Part shown: positions 59,501 to 64,000 of the stretch, one piece after another
Layout: the number at the start of each line of letters is the position of its first letter
Numbering within the stretch: the first letter of the stretch is position 1
Source: Serilophus lunatus
Taxonomy: Eukaryota > Chordata > Aves > Passeriformes > Eurylaimidae
DNA length: 64,000 bases
Direction of reading: 5' to 3'
Assembly (NCBI GenBank): GCA_013399895.1
Contig: VXBA01001837.1
Location: 1,695,796 to 1,759,795, forward strand
Notes under the pieces: generated by a model
Seen by the model: only the letters and a program-made list of their open reading frames with translations
Database searches by the model: none
Told to the model about the DNA's origin: nothing
Translations under genes and position numbers: made by a program

Positions 59501-59768
59501 GATGATGTGCCTTTCCTGGCCCTCAGGGACAAAAGACAGAAAACCATTGGCAAAACCATGTTCATGCCTATTCTAGACTTGACAGCACCACCAGCTACCC
59601 ACTATTTCATAACATTTCTATAAAAATTCTCAATAATGAAACACTTCAAAACATTTCTGTAGCTGGACTTTTTGTCTCCCAGAATAAGCTATTTTAATGG
59701 AGCTTTGGTGAAATGCAAATGAATTAAAAAAAATATTTCTTGTTTACCTGATAATGATTTTTGAACAT
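2424..59768 (-). CDS. CFAP20DC: CFAP20DC gene (C3orf67 orthologue), full coding span, at least 15 exons
   Basis: This is a spliced gene read on the minus strand, ATG at 59766-59768 and TAG at 2424-2426. Summed confident and probable exons give about 2.1 kb of coding sequence, near 700 residues, similar to the human protein. Residues 1 to about 185 form a CFAP20 (DUF667) domain, recognised from segments such as VEIFSAQGKNPGAKWKIFG, ITDLGNIKRRLYLSTVHKEL and ISANCKLRKIFTLKSKPQD. The middle is low complexity and poorly conserved. The C-terminus has LQMLASMKRQQNEEL, HGLSASQ and VLTLLYDPCLNCYFDP. CFAP20 itself is an inner-junction protein of ciliary doublet microtubules. For CFAP20DC a cilium or sperm-flagellum role is inferred from the shared domain only. 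All confident junctions are GT-AG and phases agree, except at E11 and at the last acceptor. No signal peptide or membrane segment is seen. Identification is firm; exact middle exons are not. Confidence 0.93.
2531..6327 (-). other. Last intron with CR1 3' end
   Basis: A 3.8 kb intron between E16 and E17. It contains the CR1 tail fragment 5573-5747. I found no further exon, though one of length 3n+1 would be an alternative explanation of the last-junction phase problem. Confidence 0.65.
5573..5747 (+). mobile_element. CR1 LINE 3' end fragment
   Basis: It reads in CR1 sense: GAAGTGTTCAAGGCCAGGTT, GGATTGGGCTTTGAGCAGCC, TGGTCTAGTGGATGGTATCC, then CCAAACCATTCTATGATG and a GATGATGATTCTAT tail. It is about 175 bases of the 3' UTR only. 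The start is approximate. It lies antisense to CFAP20DC. Confidence 0.9.
6328..6419 (-). CDS. CFAP20DC: CFAP20DC exon E16
   Basis: It is 92 bases, entry phase 2 and exit phase 1, reading DWANVFSPPIIPGSQQLEEH and onwards to KQSTQ. The family counterpart is DWLNMLSPPIVPPSQQ. The acceptor is TATTTTTCAG and the donor is CAAG then GTAGGA. Confidence 0.95.
6420..19627 (-). other. Largest intron (13.2 kb)
   Basis: AT-rich, with a T16 run at 15113-15128 and TATA-type low complexity near 14721-14755. No transposon is recognised. A GC-richer island at 15783-16054 on the plus strand has an open frame and exon-like ends. Open frames at 6883-7500 and 19898-20230 have no recognised relatives and are taken as chance. 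Confidence 0.6.
19628..19677 (-). CDS. CFAP20DC: CFAP20DC exon E15 (50 bases)
   Basis: Entry phase 0 and exit phase 2, reading EHHYQREMSPLSHSNP plus two bases of an Arg codon. This matches the family RHYQKEMNPPSPSNPR. The acceptor is CTGTCAGTCAG; a CAG four bases upstream would break the frame. The donor is CCACG then GTAAGA. It joins E16 in frame to give NPRDW. Confidence 0.93.
19678..25472 (-). other. Intron with a long CR1 fragment
   Basis: A 5.8 kb intron. It contains the CR1 element 22858-23566 and an AT-rich, TATA-type low-complexity patch at 22557-22632. The rest shows nothing recognisable. Confidence 0.7.
22858..23566 (+). mobile_element. CR1 LINE, 5'-truncated copy with end of ORF2 and 3' UTR
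   Basis: It reads in CR1 sense on the plus strand: GTGTCCTGGGCTGCATGAAA, GATTCTGCTCCTCTACTCTG, GGACCTGTTGGAGTGGGTCC, GAACAGGTTGCCCAGAGAAG, GTGTTCAAGGCCAGGTTGGA, and a tail CTCTATAATTCCATGATT. The first half is the degenerate C-terminal part of the reverse-transcriptase ORF, with stops and frameshifts; the second half is the 3' UTR. It is not functional. It lies antisense to CFAP20DC. Confidence 0.95.
25473..25680 (-). CDS. CFAP20DC: CFAP20DC exon E14, conserved C-terminal block
   Basis: It is 208 bases, entry phase 2 and exit phase 0. It contains LSSPELQMLASMKRQQNEEL, HGLSASQIDVCNVSISTSSD and TWNSCFSP, a strongly conserved and diagnostic block. The acceptor is TATTTCATAG and the donor is CCA then GTAAGT. 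Reading through this donor would stop at 25407, so splicing is required. Confidence 0.96.
25681..29906 (-). other. Intron, must hide at least one more exon
   Basis: A 4.2 kb AT-rich stretch with no recognised repeat. Because E13 exits in phase 0 and E14 is entered in phase 2, one exon of length 3n+2 should lie here if E12 and E13 are right. The only site pair I found with suitable phase is the 14-base candidate at 26854-26867. Confidence 0.5.
26854..26867 (-). CDS. Candidate 14-base micro-exon of CFAP20DC
   Basis: Acceptor GTAATATTTCAG and strong donor GGAA then GTAAGG enclose 14 bases, phase 0 to 2, encoding YVFW plus two bases of a Lys codon completed by E14. It closes the phase chain from E13 to E14. 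Such short site pairs arise often by chance, and a normal-length exon may have been missed. Confidence 0.2.
29907..29965 (-). CDS. CFAP20DC: Probable CFAP20DC exon E13
   Basis: 59 bases between acceptor GATCCTTCAG and donor TTTGT then GTAAGT. Entry phase 1 fits E12. It reads KCLSRKISEENSCLTAQIC, resembling by recall the human Cys-containing stretch RRCGSCQKTPEP...LSAQQ. Exit phase is 0, but E14 needs phase 2, so at least one more exon must follow. Confidence 0.5.
30269..30320 (-). CDS. CFAP20DC: Probable CFAP20DC exon E12
   Basis: 52 bases between a strong acceptor (TTTCCTAAATTCAG) and a fair donor (CCACT then GTAAGC). Entry phase 0 fits the exit of E11, and it reads DDNSELIQGIENLEISH, acidic like the preceding EDNFQETESGEE. 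Another frame is open too (MTTANSSRVLRTL), so the frame rests on phase. Weak similarity to the human text (NHSIQG, from memory) supports it. Confidence 0.55.
30321..32468 (-). other. Intron, nothing recognised
   Basis: AT-rich. A minus-strand open frame at 31907-32098 has splice-like ends but the wrong phases. A plus-strand open frame at 30875-31096 has no recognised relatives. Confidence 0.5.
32469..32799 (-). CDS. CFAP20DC: CFAP20DC exon E11 with apparent frame disruption
   Basis: A 331-base exon bounded by TATATTTCAG and by GAAGAG then GTAGGA. Entered in the phase left by E10 (or by the candidate 24-base exon) it reads DEWAFPESSLEVFS, matching the family DEWIFPE, then meets a stop at 32735-32737. 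The rest of the exon is open in another frame and reads LDRSKQFIATEDSACHN ... VFTFSSRPPSAPPGKS ... EDNFQETESGEE, which matches the family EDSxC and FTFSSRPRSAPHGK regions. An intact exon would need a length of 3n+2; 331 is 3n+1. So one base seems missing (or two extra) between about 32780 and 32740. A sequencing error, a real lesion or allele, or an extra exon plus an internal acceptor could each explain it. Confidence 0.85.
32800..35885 (-). other. Intron, may hide a short exon
   Basis: 3.1 kb of mostly AT-rich sequence. In mammals more protein sequence lies between the parts coded by E10 and E11, so an exon may sit here or may have been lost in birds. The best candidate is 34395-34418. A region with several overlapping open frames at 34548-34969 could not be assigned. 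Confidence 0.5.
34395..34418 (-). CDS. Candidate 24-base micro-exon of CFAP20DC
   Basis: An acceptor (CTGTCTTCTGTAG) and a strong donor (CCCAAG then GTAAAC) enclose 24 bases with entry phase 1 and exit phase 1, exactly what E10 and E11 require. It would encode GVQYLSQ joined to DEWAFPE of E11, where the human protein reads PDQSDEW by recall. The short length makes chance likely. Confidence 0.3.
35886..36032 (-). CDS. CFAP20DC: CFAP20DC exon E10, variable middle region
   Basis: It is 147 bases, entry phase 1 and exit phase 1. It contains LTSPQVPSPDKNSHRR and ETASG, which resemble the family PPQEPSADKNNNRRR and ETPSG. The acceptor GCATTTCAG is strong. The donor (CCAGTG then GTGCGG) is weak. 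A site three bases further inside the exon (CCA then GTGGTG) has the same phase, so the 3' end may move slightly. Confidence 0.75.
36033..36581 (-). other. Short intron, nothing recognised
   Basis: A 549-base intron between E9 and E10. A 70-codon plus-strand open frame (36088-36300) has no recognised relatives and is taken as chance. Confidence 0.7.
36582..36780 (-). CDS. CFAP20DC: CFAP20DC exon E9, variable middle region
   Basis: It is 199 bases if it starts after TTTTTTATCAAG, phase 0 to 1. An in-frame alternative acceptor (GTCTGTCAAG) would start it at 36762 and drop six codons. It contains TSGSRNNTPCQ, which I align with the family SIGSKNNRSCQ. The rest, through ERLELSVLSCSDSL, is polar and poorly conserved. 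The donor is AATG then GTAAGA. Confidence 0.85.
36781..37842 (-). other. Intron with CR1-like block and a 17-base T run
   Basis: The intron between E8 and E9 contains the CR1-like segment 37590-37830 and a T17 run on the plus strand at 36848-36864 (A17 on the gene strand), about 70 bases before the E9 acceptor. Nothing else is recognised. Confidence 0.7.
37590..37830 (-). mobile_element. Probable diverged CR1 fragment
   Basis: A GC-rich block in AT-rich surroundings. TCTTCTCCCCTGGGGCTGAA followed by CAAACCCATG resembles the complement of the CR1 landmark GTTCAGCCTGGAGAAGA, so the element would lie in the same sense as the gene. Both ends are uncertain. A different old GC-rich insert is possible. 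Confidence 0.5.
37843..37979 (-). CDS. CFAP20DC: CFAP20DC exon E8
   Basis: It is 137 bases, entry phase 1 and exit phase 0, about residues 237-282, with the conserved SHIAFGSKILGPAPSSNRR. The acceptor is TTTTCTTAG and the donor is GAG then GTAAGA. A CR1-like GC-rich block begins within about 15 bases of this donor, on the intron side. Confidence 0.93.
37980..41744 (-). other. Intron, simple repeats only
   Basis: AT-rich intron between E7 and E8. It has a short TATT repeat at 40221-40240 and A/T-rich runs. No transposon family is recognised. Confidence 0.7.
41745..41903 (-). CDS. CFAP20DC: CFAP20DC exon E7
   Basis: It is 159 bases, entry phase 1 and exit phase 1, about residues 184-237, with DVIPRSCQLSTDVAQVTQLL as the conserved core. 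The acceptor is GATTCTAG and the donor is ACAG then GTATTC. The exon links the CFAP20 domain to the variable middle part. Confidence 0.95.
41904..43969 (-). other. Intron with a CR1 fragment
   Basis: The intron between E6 and E7 contains the CR1 copy at 42316-42690. Elsewhere it is AT-rich with short chance open frames only. Confidence 0.7.
42316..42690 (+). mobile_element. CR1 LINE 3' fragment
   Basis: The segment reads in CR1 sense on the plus strand: GAGGCTGTTCAGCCTGGAGA, then an AGGAGGTTTACATTGGATAA region, CACTGGAACAGGCTGGTCAT, and a terminal TCTAGGATTCTATGAA tail. It is a 5'-truncated, diverged copy of about 375 bases, antisense to CFAP20DC. The small open frames inside it are shadows of the decayed element. 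Confidence 0.85.
43970..44126 (-). CDS. CFAP20DC: CFAP20DC exon E6, end of CFAP20 domain
   Basis: It is 157 bases, phase 0 to 1, residues 132-183 plus a split codon, with WCNMCIDLVAFTTEIFRGAV and ISANCKLRKIFTLKSKPQD. The acceptor is CTTTTCTAG and the donor is CATG then GTGTGT. It closes the conserved N-terminal domain. Confidence 0.97.
44127..46928 (-). other. Intron with unassigned Cys-rich open frame on the opposite strand
   Basis: AT-rich intron. The only point of note is a plus-strand open frame at 46403-46663 whose second half is rich in cysteine. No family is recognised and no splice or promoter context supports it. Confidence 0.5.
46929..47043 (-). CDS. CFAP20DC: CFAP20DC exon E5, CFAP20 domain
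   Basis: It is 115 bases, entry phase 2 and exit phase 0, about residues 93-131, with ITDLGNIKRRLYLSTVHKEL then HAKIPLFMIKHKI near its end. The acceptor is CTTTTATAG and the donor is ATA then GTAGGT. The sequence is nearly identical to the family and is strong evidence for orthology. Confidence 0.97.
47659..47691 (+). repeat. Poly-A tract
   Basis: It is 22 A, one G and 10 A in a row. It lies 72 bases before the LTR but belongs to no recognised retroposon body, since the LTR has no poly-A tail of its own. Confidence 0.9.
47763..48320 (+). mobile_element. Solo LTR of an avian ERVL-type endogenous retrovirus
   Basis: It starts TGTACTGGTTTTGGCTGGG and ends GGGGTTAAACCACAACA, the TG...CA termini and text typical of a widespread bird ERVL LTR. 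Internal landmarks agree: the CTTACACAGAGTC region, GGGACACAGC, the GTCTTCCCAAGTA region, and the CTCTCCCCCATC region near the 3' end. It is about 558 bases. No internal retroviral genes or second LTR lie beside it, so it is a solo LTR. The flanking five bases (GTAGC before, GCACA after) do not match, so the target duplication has decayed or the ends are slightly off. It lies antisense to CFAP20DC, 720 bases upstream of the E5 acceptor. Confidence 0.88.
54965..55037 (-). CDS. CFAP20DC: CFAP20DC exon E4, CFAP20 domain
   Basis: It is 73 bases, entry phase 1 and exit phase 2, about residues 69-93, encoding GLIQQFLTLQISVPLGKDFS and TEL. The acceptor is ATATCTAG and the donor is TTACT then GTAAGT. 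The corresponding human segment (RFLVLQIYVPLGQDFSTELL, from memory) differs by only a few substitutions. Confidence 0.95.
55038..56886 (-). other. Intron, nothing recognised
   Basis: AT-rich intron between E3 and E4. I see no repeat family or open frame worth reporting. Confidence 0.7.
56887..56980 (-). CDS. CFAP20DC: CFAP20DC exon E3, CFAP20 domain
   Basis: It is 94 bases, entry phase 0 and exit phase 1, residues 38-68, containing YDKELKSFVFVLEGNNQINK. The donor is ACTT then GTAAGT. The split codon rejoins E4 to give the family sequence TLGLIQ. Confidence 0.96.
56981..57476 (-). other. Short intron, nothing recognised
   Basis: A 496-base intron between E2 and E3 with a good polypyrimidine acceptor (CTTTTTGTAG). 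No repeat or other feature is seen. Confidence 0.8.
57477..57566 (-). CDS. CFAP20DC: CFAP20DC exon E2, start of CFAP20 domain
   Basis: It is 90 bases, phase 0 to 0, residues 8-37, with GGQFVEIFSAQGKNPGAKWK as its first part. The acceptor is ATCATAG and the donor is AAA then GTAAGT. Near identity to the CFAP20DC N-terminus makes this the anchor exon for the gene call. The segment forms the first strands of the CFAP20/DUF667 fold. Confidence 0.97.
57567..59747 (-). other. Intron with GC-richer unassigned block 59060-59560
   Basis: Most of this intron is AT-rich with no recognised element. About 59060-59560 is clearly richer in G+C and has two overlapping open frames of 63 codons. It looks like an old decayed insert, but I could not assign it to a repeat family. 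At 57801-57839 there is an ATT/ATTT simple repeat. Confidence 0.5.
59748..59768 (-). CDS. CFAP20DC: CFAP20DC exon E1 (coding part), start codon
   Basis: It encodes MFKNHYQ, matching the short first coding exon of the family (human MFKNEYQ, from memory). A GT donor follows directly at 59746-59747. Upstream the exon continues as 5' UTR to 59831, where a minus-strand acceptor (TTTGTTTTGCAG) ends, so the exon is 59748-59831. Exit phase 0. The start is chosen because it gives the family N-terminus and no other in-frame ATG precedes it in this exon. Confidence 0.93.
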
Positions 59769-59831
59769 TTTCCCAGGTTTTACAGGCAGAAAATAATTTT
59801 AGCTTCTTGATCAGTTAAGACACAAAGTAAG

Positions 59832-62800
59832 CTGCAAAACAAATAAACAACTAAATACAGGATTTGACATGAAAAAAATCCTAAATTGTAACCCTATTTT
59901 AAAAGATATAAATACTATTATGAAGTACTTTTCTGAGTATAAATGTGCATCAACTGCATCAGAGTGCTACCACAAAAGAATTAAGACCAAAATAATAATA
60001 CTGATGGTGTCTCGGAAAACGTTCTCTTTGTGCATCAAGTACACAGGGCTGCCTTTTCTTATATTCCAAGTAAAACTAGTAATTCTGTGTCAGTCCTTAA
60101 AAATCATCTTAATACACTTTTTTATTATTTGTTATCAAGTACCCACTGGGAAATATTAGAATCCATTAAAGTGCAGCTTAACATTTAATGTAGAAAATGA
60201 CAAACACATGGAATTGCTGCAGTAGGAACCTCTCCATCTGGAGGTATTTGGCAGAGACTTCTGAGACAAGTTATTTTGCTTTATATTCAGCATTCTTCTT
60301 TGAGCATGATTAGTGTAAAACTCAAACCAAGCACTCGAGTTATTTGAGGGCCACTGAAGTCACTGTTAGAGAACCAGAACAGTCGAAAGTGAAGGGACTG
60401 ATACTGGAAGCCTCCCACATTCCTCTTTGATCGTGCTGGGTGTCTGCAGGCTCACCTGAAGTCAACAGAAAATGAAGAGATCCTGAACAGAAAAGGGAGT
60501 TTTCAATTTCCAAAGACAACATCAGTTACAAGAGAGACAAGGTGCATCTTCACTGAAAACTGAAAGTACTCCTAAATTCATAGAAAAATATTTTCACAAG
60601 ACTGTGCCTCACTTTTATTTCCTATACTTTGTTCCTGTTCGTTGTTTTAGTTCAGGTACAGATGACTTAAGAATTACATTATTTTCAAATTCTGGATTTT
60701 TTTTGAGGCCAAAACCAGTTTCTTAGCAGACAGAAACAATATGCTGACCATAAGACGATATGTATAGCTTCTCATAGTGAACAGTTTAGCTATCACAACC
60801 AGAAAGTGAGAAAGTTTAAAAAAATTTATAAAAAGATGTATGACTGCAAATGAACTAGAAATTGTGACAATACGCATGAGTTCATAAAGAATGTACACAT
60901 TTAAAGGATGAGAACAGCACTTTCTCCAAAAAGTAAATAATCAGTAGTTTTCAGCATGTTTTCATAAATAAATGTTTATCCCCAAACATTTTAATCAGCA
61001 ACATTTAAGTCTTAAAGTTGCATGCAAATAAAACAAAAATAGAAAACCAATCAGGTATTATAAATTTATCCGATGATCCATGACTATTAGTTTATTCTAA
61101 ACATTTTTATAAGAAAAATGCAATTTAGTAACCACAGTATTTGTGGCCTATCAAGCCCCATAAATGAGATAAAAAAAGAACAGTTCATCTTTCTCAGGAG
61201 CTACTACTAATATTCTGGTCAGAAGTTTGCTGACTATAATTATACTTTGCGATGTGGAACAATAAACCAAACATGTAGTGTGTGTAGTGGACAAGTTTCA
61301 TCTTCATTACCACACCATCTTTCAGAAGGGAACAGCTAAAGCTACTCAGCAAGGTGAACAGCTACAGTATTTGCAGACACTGCTGTAACAGGTCGGATTT
61401 GCACGATACATAGAAACTGATACTTCTTTTTCGTTACTGTTTTCTCGTAAAGTACACGTGGCTTCCATAAGAGCCAGTCCACTACTGGCAAATCCCACTG
61501 CATCCTGAGGGAAGTTGCAAACAGCTTTGGAACCCATCTTGATACATGAACTTGGGTTCAACACGGTGCTAACACGCTTTGCCTCTCAGCAGTGCTTATT
61601 AGCTTTGGCTTGACATCACTCATTTATCTCCACACTGTTGTGTGGAAATATCTCAGTTGGCTCTGAGCACAGAAAGAACATGCATGCAGTGGTAAAACAC
61701 CATGAAGGCACATATTATATCATGCAAAAAACTTCTGCTACTAACTAATTCTTAAATTGGAGTAGAGGAAATGTGTCTGAAATGAAAAGTTCTCATTCAA
61801 ATAATATGCTTAAGATAGAAAAGATGATTAAATATTTAAATACTTTCATACTGTATCACAGTACAGACAGATATACATAGAGAGGGTAGAATATGAAGAG
61901 ATAACATTTAGGAAGTACATGGTAGAAAAGAGAAGCACAAAACCTGTGGGCTGATGAACACTGTGTCTAGAAAGCTCCTACTTCCTCTAGAAATCTTCAA
62001 ATTTCAAATTGTCAAATAAAGTCACTCTTACAATATGGCTTAAAATTTGCCACCATTGCAGTTGTGTTTTAAACTGATATACATATGGGCTAGCCAGGTT
62101 ATTTGCTAATTTGCAGAACAGATTTTTATACAGACTCAGAAAACTGGTGACTGTTGTAGCTACCAAATTCATAACCAGATGGCTCTTCCTAACTTCAGTG
62201 AAAGGTAAACTAGATCTGAAGTTTCTAAACATTTGTGTTTGGACAACTCATTCATACTACAAAGCTGATTACTGTAAACACTTCAGTGAAATGTCAGTTT
62301 GTTTTTCACAAAGGCAAAAAACACTGTGAGTGATATTGCAATACGTTTTTGCTCATTTAACTTCTCAATTCCATTAAGATACTAAAAATGAAGACTAGTA
62401 ATTACCTTTGCTTTTAAGACTGGTAGGTATAAAAAACATTATGTGAATGATGTATTTGCCATGTAATTACTGAAATAATATATGATAAATGTGCTTTCCC
62501 TATGCATGAAGTATAAATGTCTTTAATTATAGTAACCTATGCTTAAAAACAAAAGAGAGAATGGTCCAGAAACTTGGTAGGTGCAATATTTTTCCCCCTT
62601 TCATCTTTCCCCTTCCCAGTCTCCAGAAATTCTAAAAATCAAGAGTACTTAAAATCTGGAAAGATTATTTTAGAGAAATCAACAGCTATTTGAAATGCAA
62701 GTTCTCAATTTTTTGCATAGCTGTCAAATAAATAGATATTTTATAACATCTTTACAGAAAGCCATAAACTAGCAGTTATCTCATTTTTCAGCCACAGATC

Positions 62801-63819
62801 TAACTTACTTTTTATTGCCCTGAGCCAGGTACTTTAGTATGTCTGTCCAACTGGAAATACAGGCTTAAAGTGTCAGTCAATGACAAACAATCAAGAATGT
62901 AATTTATAAAGTTAAGTGACAATGAAAGATACTTATCTTTGAAGAATAGATTCCTATCAGGATTTACCTTGTGATGTCTTGATTTGTGCAGTGACTTTGA
63001 TCATTAGTTTCACAATGTTTTATTCACTGAAAATCAAGTAGCAGCAGTCCAAAGTGCCTCCTATTCCTTCCTTTCACACAAACCACTTAAGACTCTGCAA
63101 AAATACCTCCATCCTACAACAGCTTCTTACATATATTTCAAACTAGAATGTTTCACATTCAAGTATTTCAATAATATTTGGTGTTTATGTAGCCCTGTAT
63201 TCCAACCATTCGTCCCGAGGAAGTTACAAACAACAGACTATTTCACAAACAGCAAATCCAAACAGATCTTCATGTTTCCTTAAACTAATTAATGCTAAGC
63301 ACTCTTCTAATTCCAGGAGAGACAGGGATGGACAGACTCACAGAGGTCTAAACCCCTTCTTAGTCATGGTTAGTCCCTTGACTTAAAAAGGACTATTTAC
63401 ATAAGTATATGAATACGTGTTTCTGCCCGAAATCCCAGTGTTGAAAAACCTGTTTATTTTTCTATTCCAAAGTCAAAACCGTGAAGCAAAATAAAGTGAA
63501 TTTGCAGTTACTACTAATTTGCATTGAAAGATGACACGAATACACTATTTTTGGCAGGGCACACAGGCTCAGACCCAGGACTGTTCATACACGTAACTCC
63601 CCATCACGGGCCCAAAGCCAGCACTGATTTATGGCGCCTGGGACACGCCAGGGAATGCAGTTCATCACTGATGAAGGGTTTTAGTATCTCCCAGACAAAT
63701 GAATCCCACATATTGAATATTTAAAGCCGAGTTTGTAACACCGCTATATATTTTCTCAAAATACAAGTTAGCATAATAAATGGGCAGGAAGACCATTAAT
63801 AAGGATATTAGCAAGAGCA
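59832..63819 (-). other. 5' intron of CFAP20DC, no recognised element
   Basis: This is AT-rich non-coding sequence between the CpG-rich edge and the first coding exon. It contains short chance open frames on both strands (for example 59869-60159) with no recognised family, and no repeat was recognised. Confidence 0.6.
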
Positions 63820-64000
63820 CCGCGCGAAGCGGCACAGCCTTTACACACACACAACGCGCAGAATCGAGGAGAAAAACACGTTTAAGCCGAGCTTTCGGTT
63901 TTATAAAAATTCGACCGCAAAACGATTGGGCACAAGACCCACGACCTGCGGACCCGCTCCCCTGCGCCGCTAGAGCGGCACGGCCGCGTCCCGCACCCAG
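63820..64000 (-). promoter_or_regulatory. CpG-rich edge, likely CFAP20DC promoter / first non-coding exon
   Basis: The last 180 bases are much richer in G+C and in CpG than the rest of the window, with clustered CGCG, GCCG and GCGC. This is the usual look of a vertebrate CpG-island promoter. It lies about 4 kb upstream of the first coding exon, whose 5' side has a clear splice acceptor, so a non-coding first exon must lie here or beyond the window. A weak candidate donor (CGCAG then GTCGTG on the minus strand) is at 63945/63946. The transcription start cannot be placed. The island might also serve a divergent plus-strand gene. Confidence 0.6.

Noticed and set aside
1..64000. tRNA, rRNA, CRISPR array, bacterial-type operons
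   Set aside because: None seen. The sequence is vertebrate nuclear DNA with introns and CR1 elements.

Overview
The window looks like the nuclear genome of a bird. It is AT-rich, has large introns with GT-AG boundaries, and carries CR1 LINE fragments ending in the ATTCTATGA-type 3' tail. It also holds one solo LTR of the avian ERVL type, and I saw no mammalian SINEs. There is no sign of bacterial or viral gene organisation. The species cannot be named from the sequence.

Almost the whole window is one minus-strand gene, CFAP20DC (orthologue of human C3orf67, CFAP20-domain-containing protein). Its start codon is at 59768 and its stop codon ends at 2424, so all recognisable coding exons fit inside the window. 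I could place 15 exons with confidence from splice sites, intact reading phase and recognisable protein sequence. Two more are probable (29907-29965, 30269-30320) and two very short ones are only suggested by phase (34395-34418, 26854-26867). Exons E1-E6 (59768 down to 43970) encode the conserved CFAP20/DUF667-type domain. Exons E7-E13 encode a fast-evolving, Ser/Thr/Asn-rich, probably disordered middle. Exons E14-E17 encode a second conserved block that ends in an acidic stretch and a short motif with the core LLYDPCLNCYFDP.

The right edge (about 63820-64000) is CpG-rich and is probably the promoter or first non-coding exon of this gene, cut by the window end. The left edge (1-2423) holds the 3' UTR and then intergenic DNA. 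Introns hold CR1 fragments at 5573-5747, 22858-23566, 42316-42690 and probably 37590-37830, an ERVL-type solo LTR at 47763-48320, simple A/T tracts, and long stretches with nothing recognisable. Three of the four CR1 copies and the LTR lie antisense to the gene.

The most notable points are these. Exon E11 (32469-32799) appears to carry a one-base frame disruption. The last splice junction keeps frame only if an AG six bases inside the obvious acceptor is used. The middle of the protein may be built from micro-exons whose phases fit exactly. I found no novel gene system; the value lies in the gene model and its irregularities. Statements about the human protein come from memory of the family and need an alignment.
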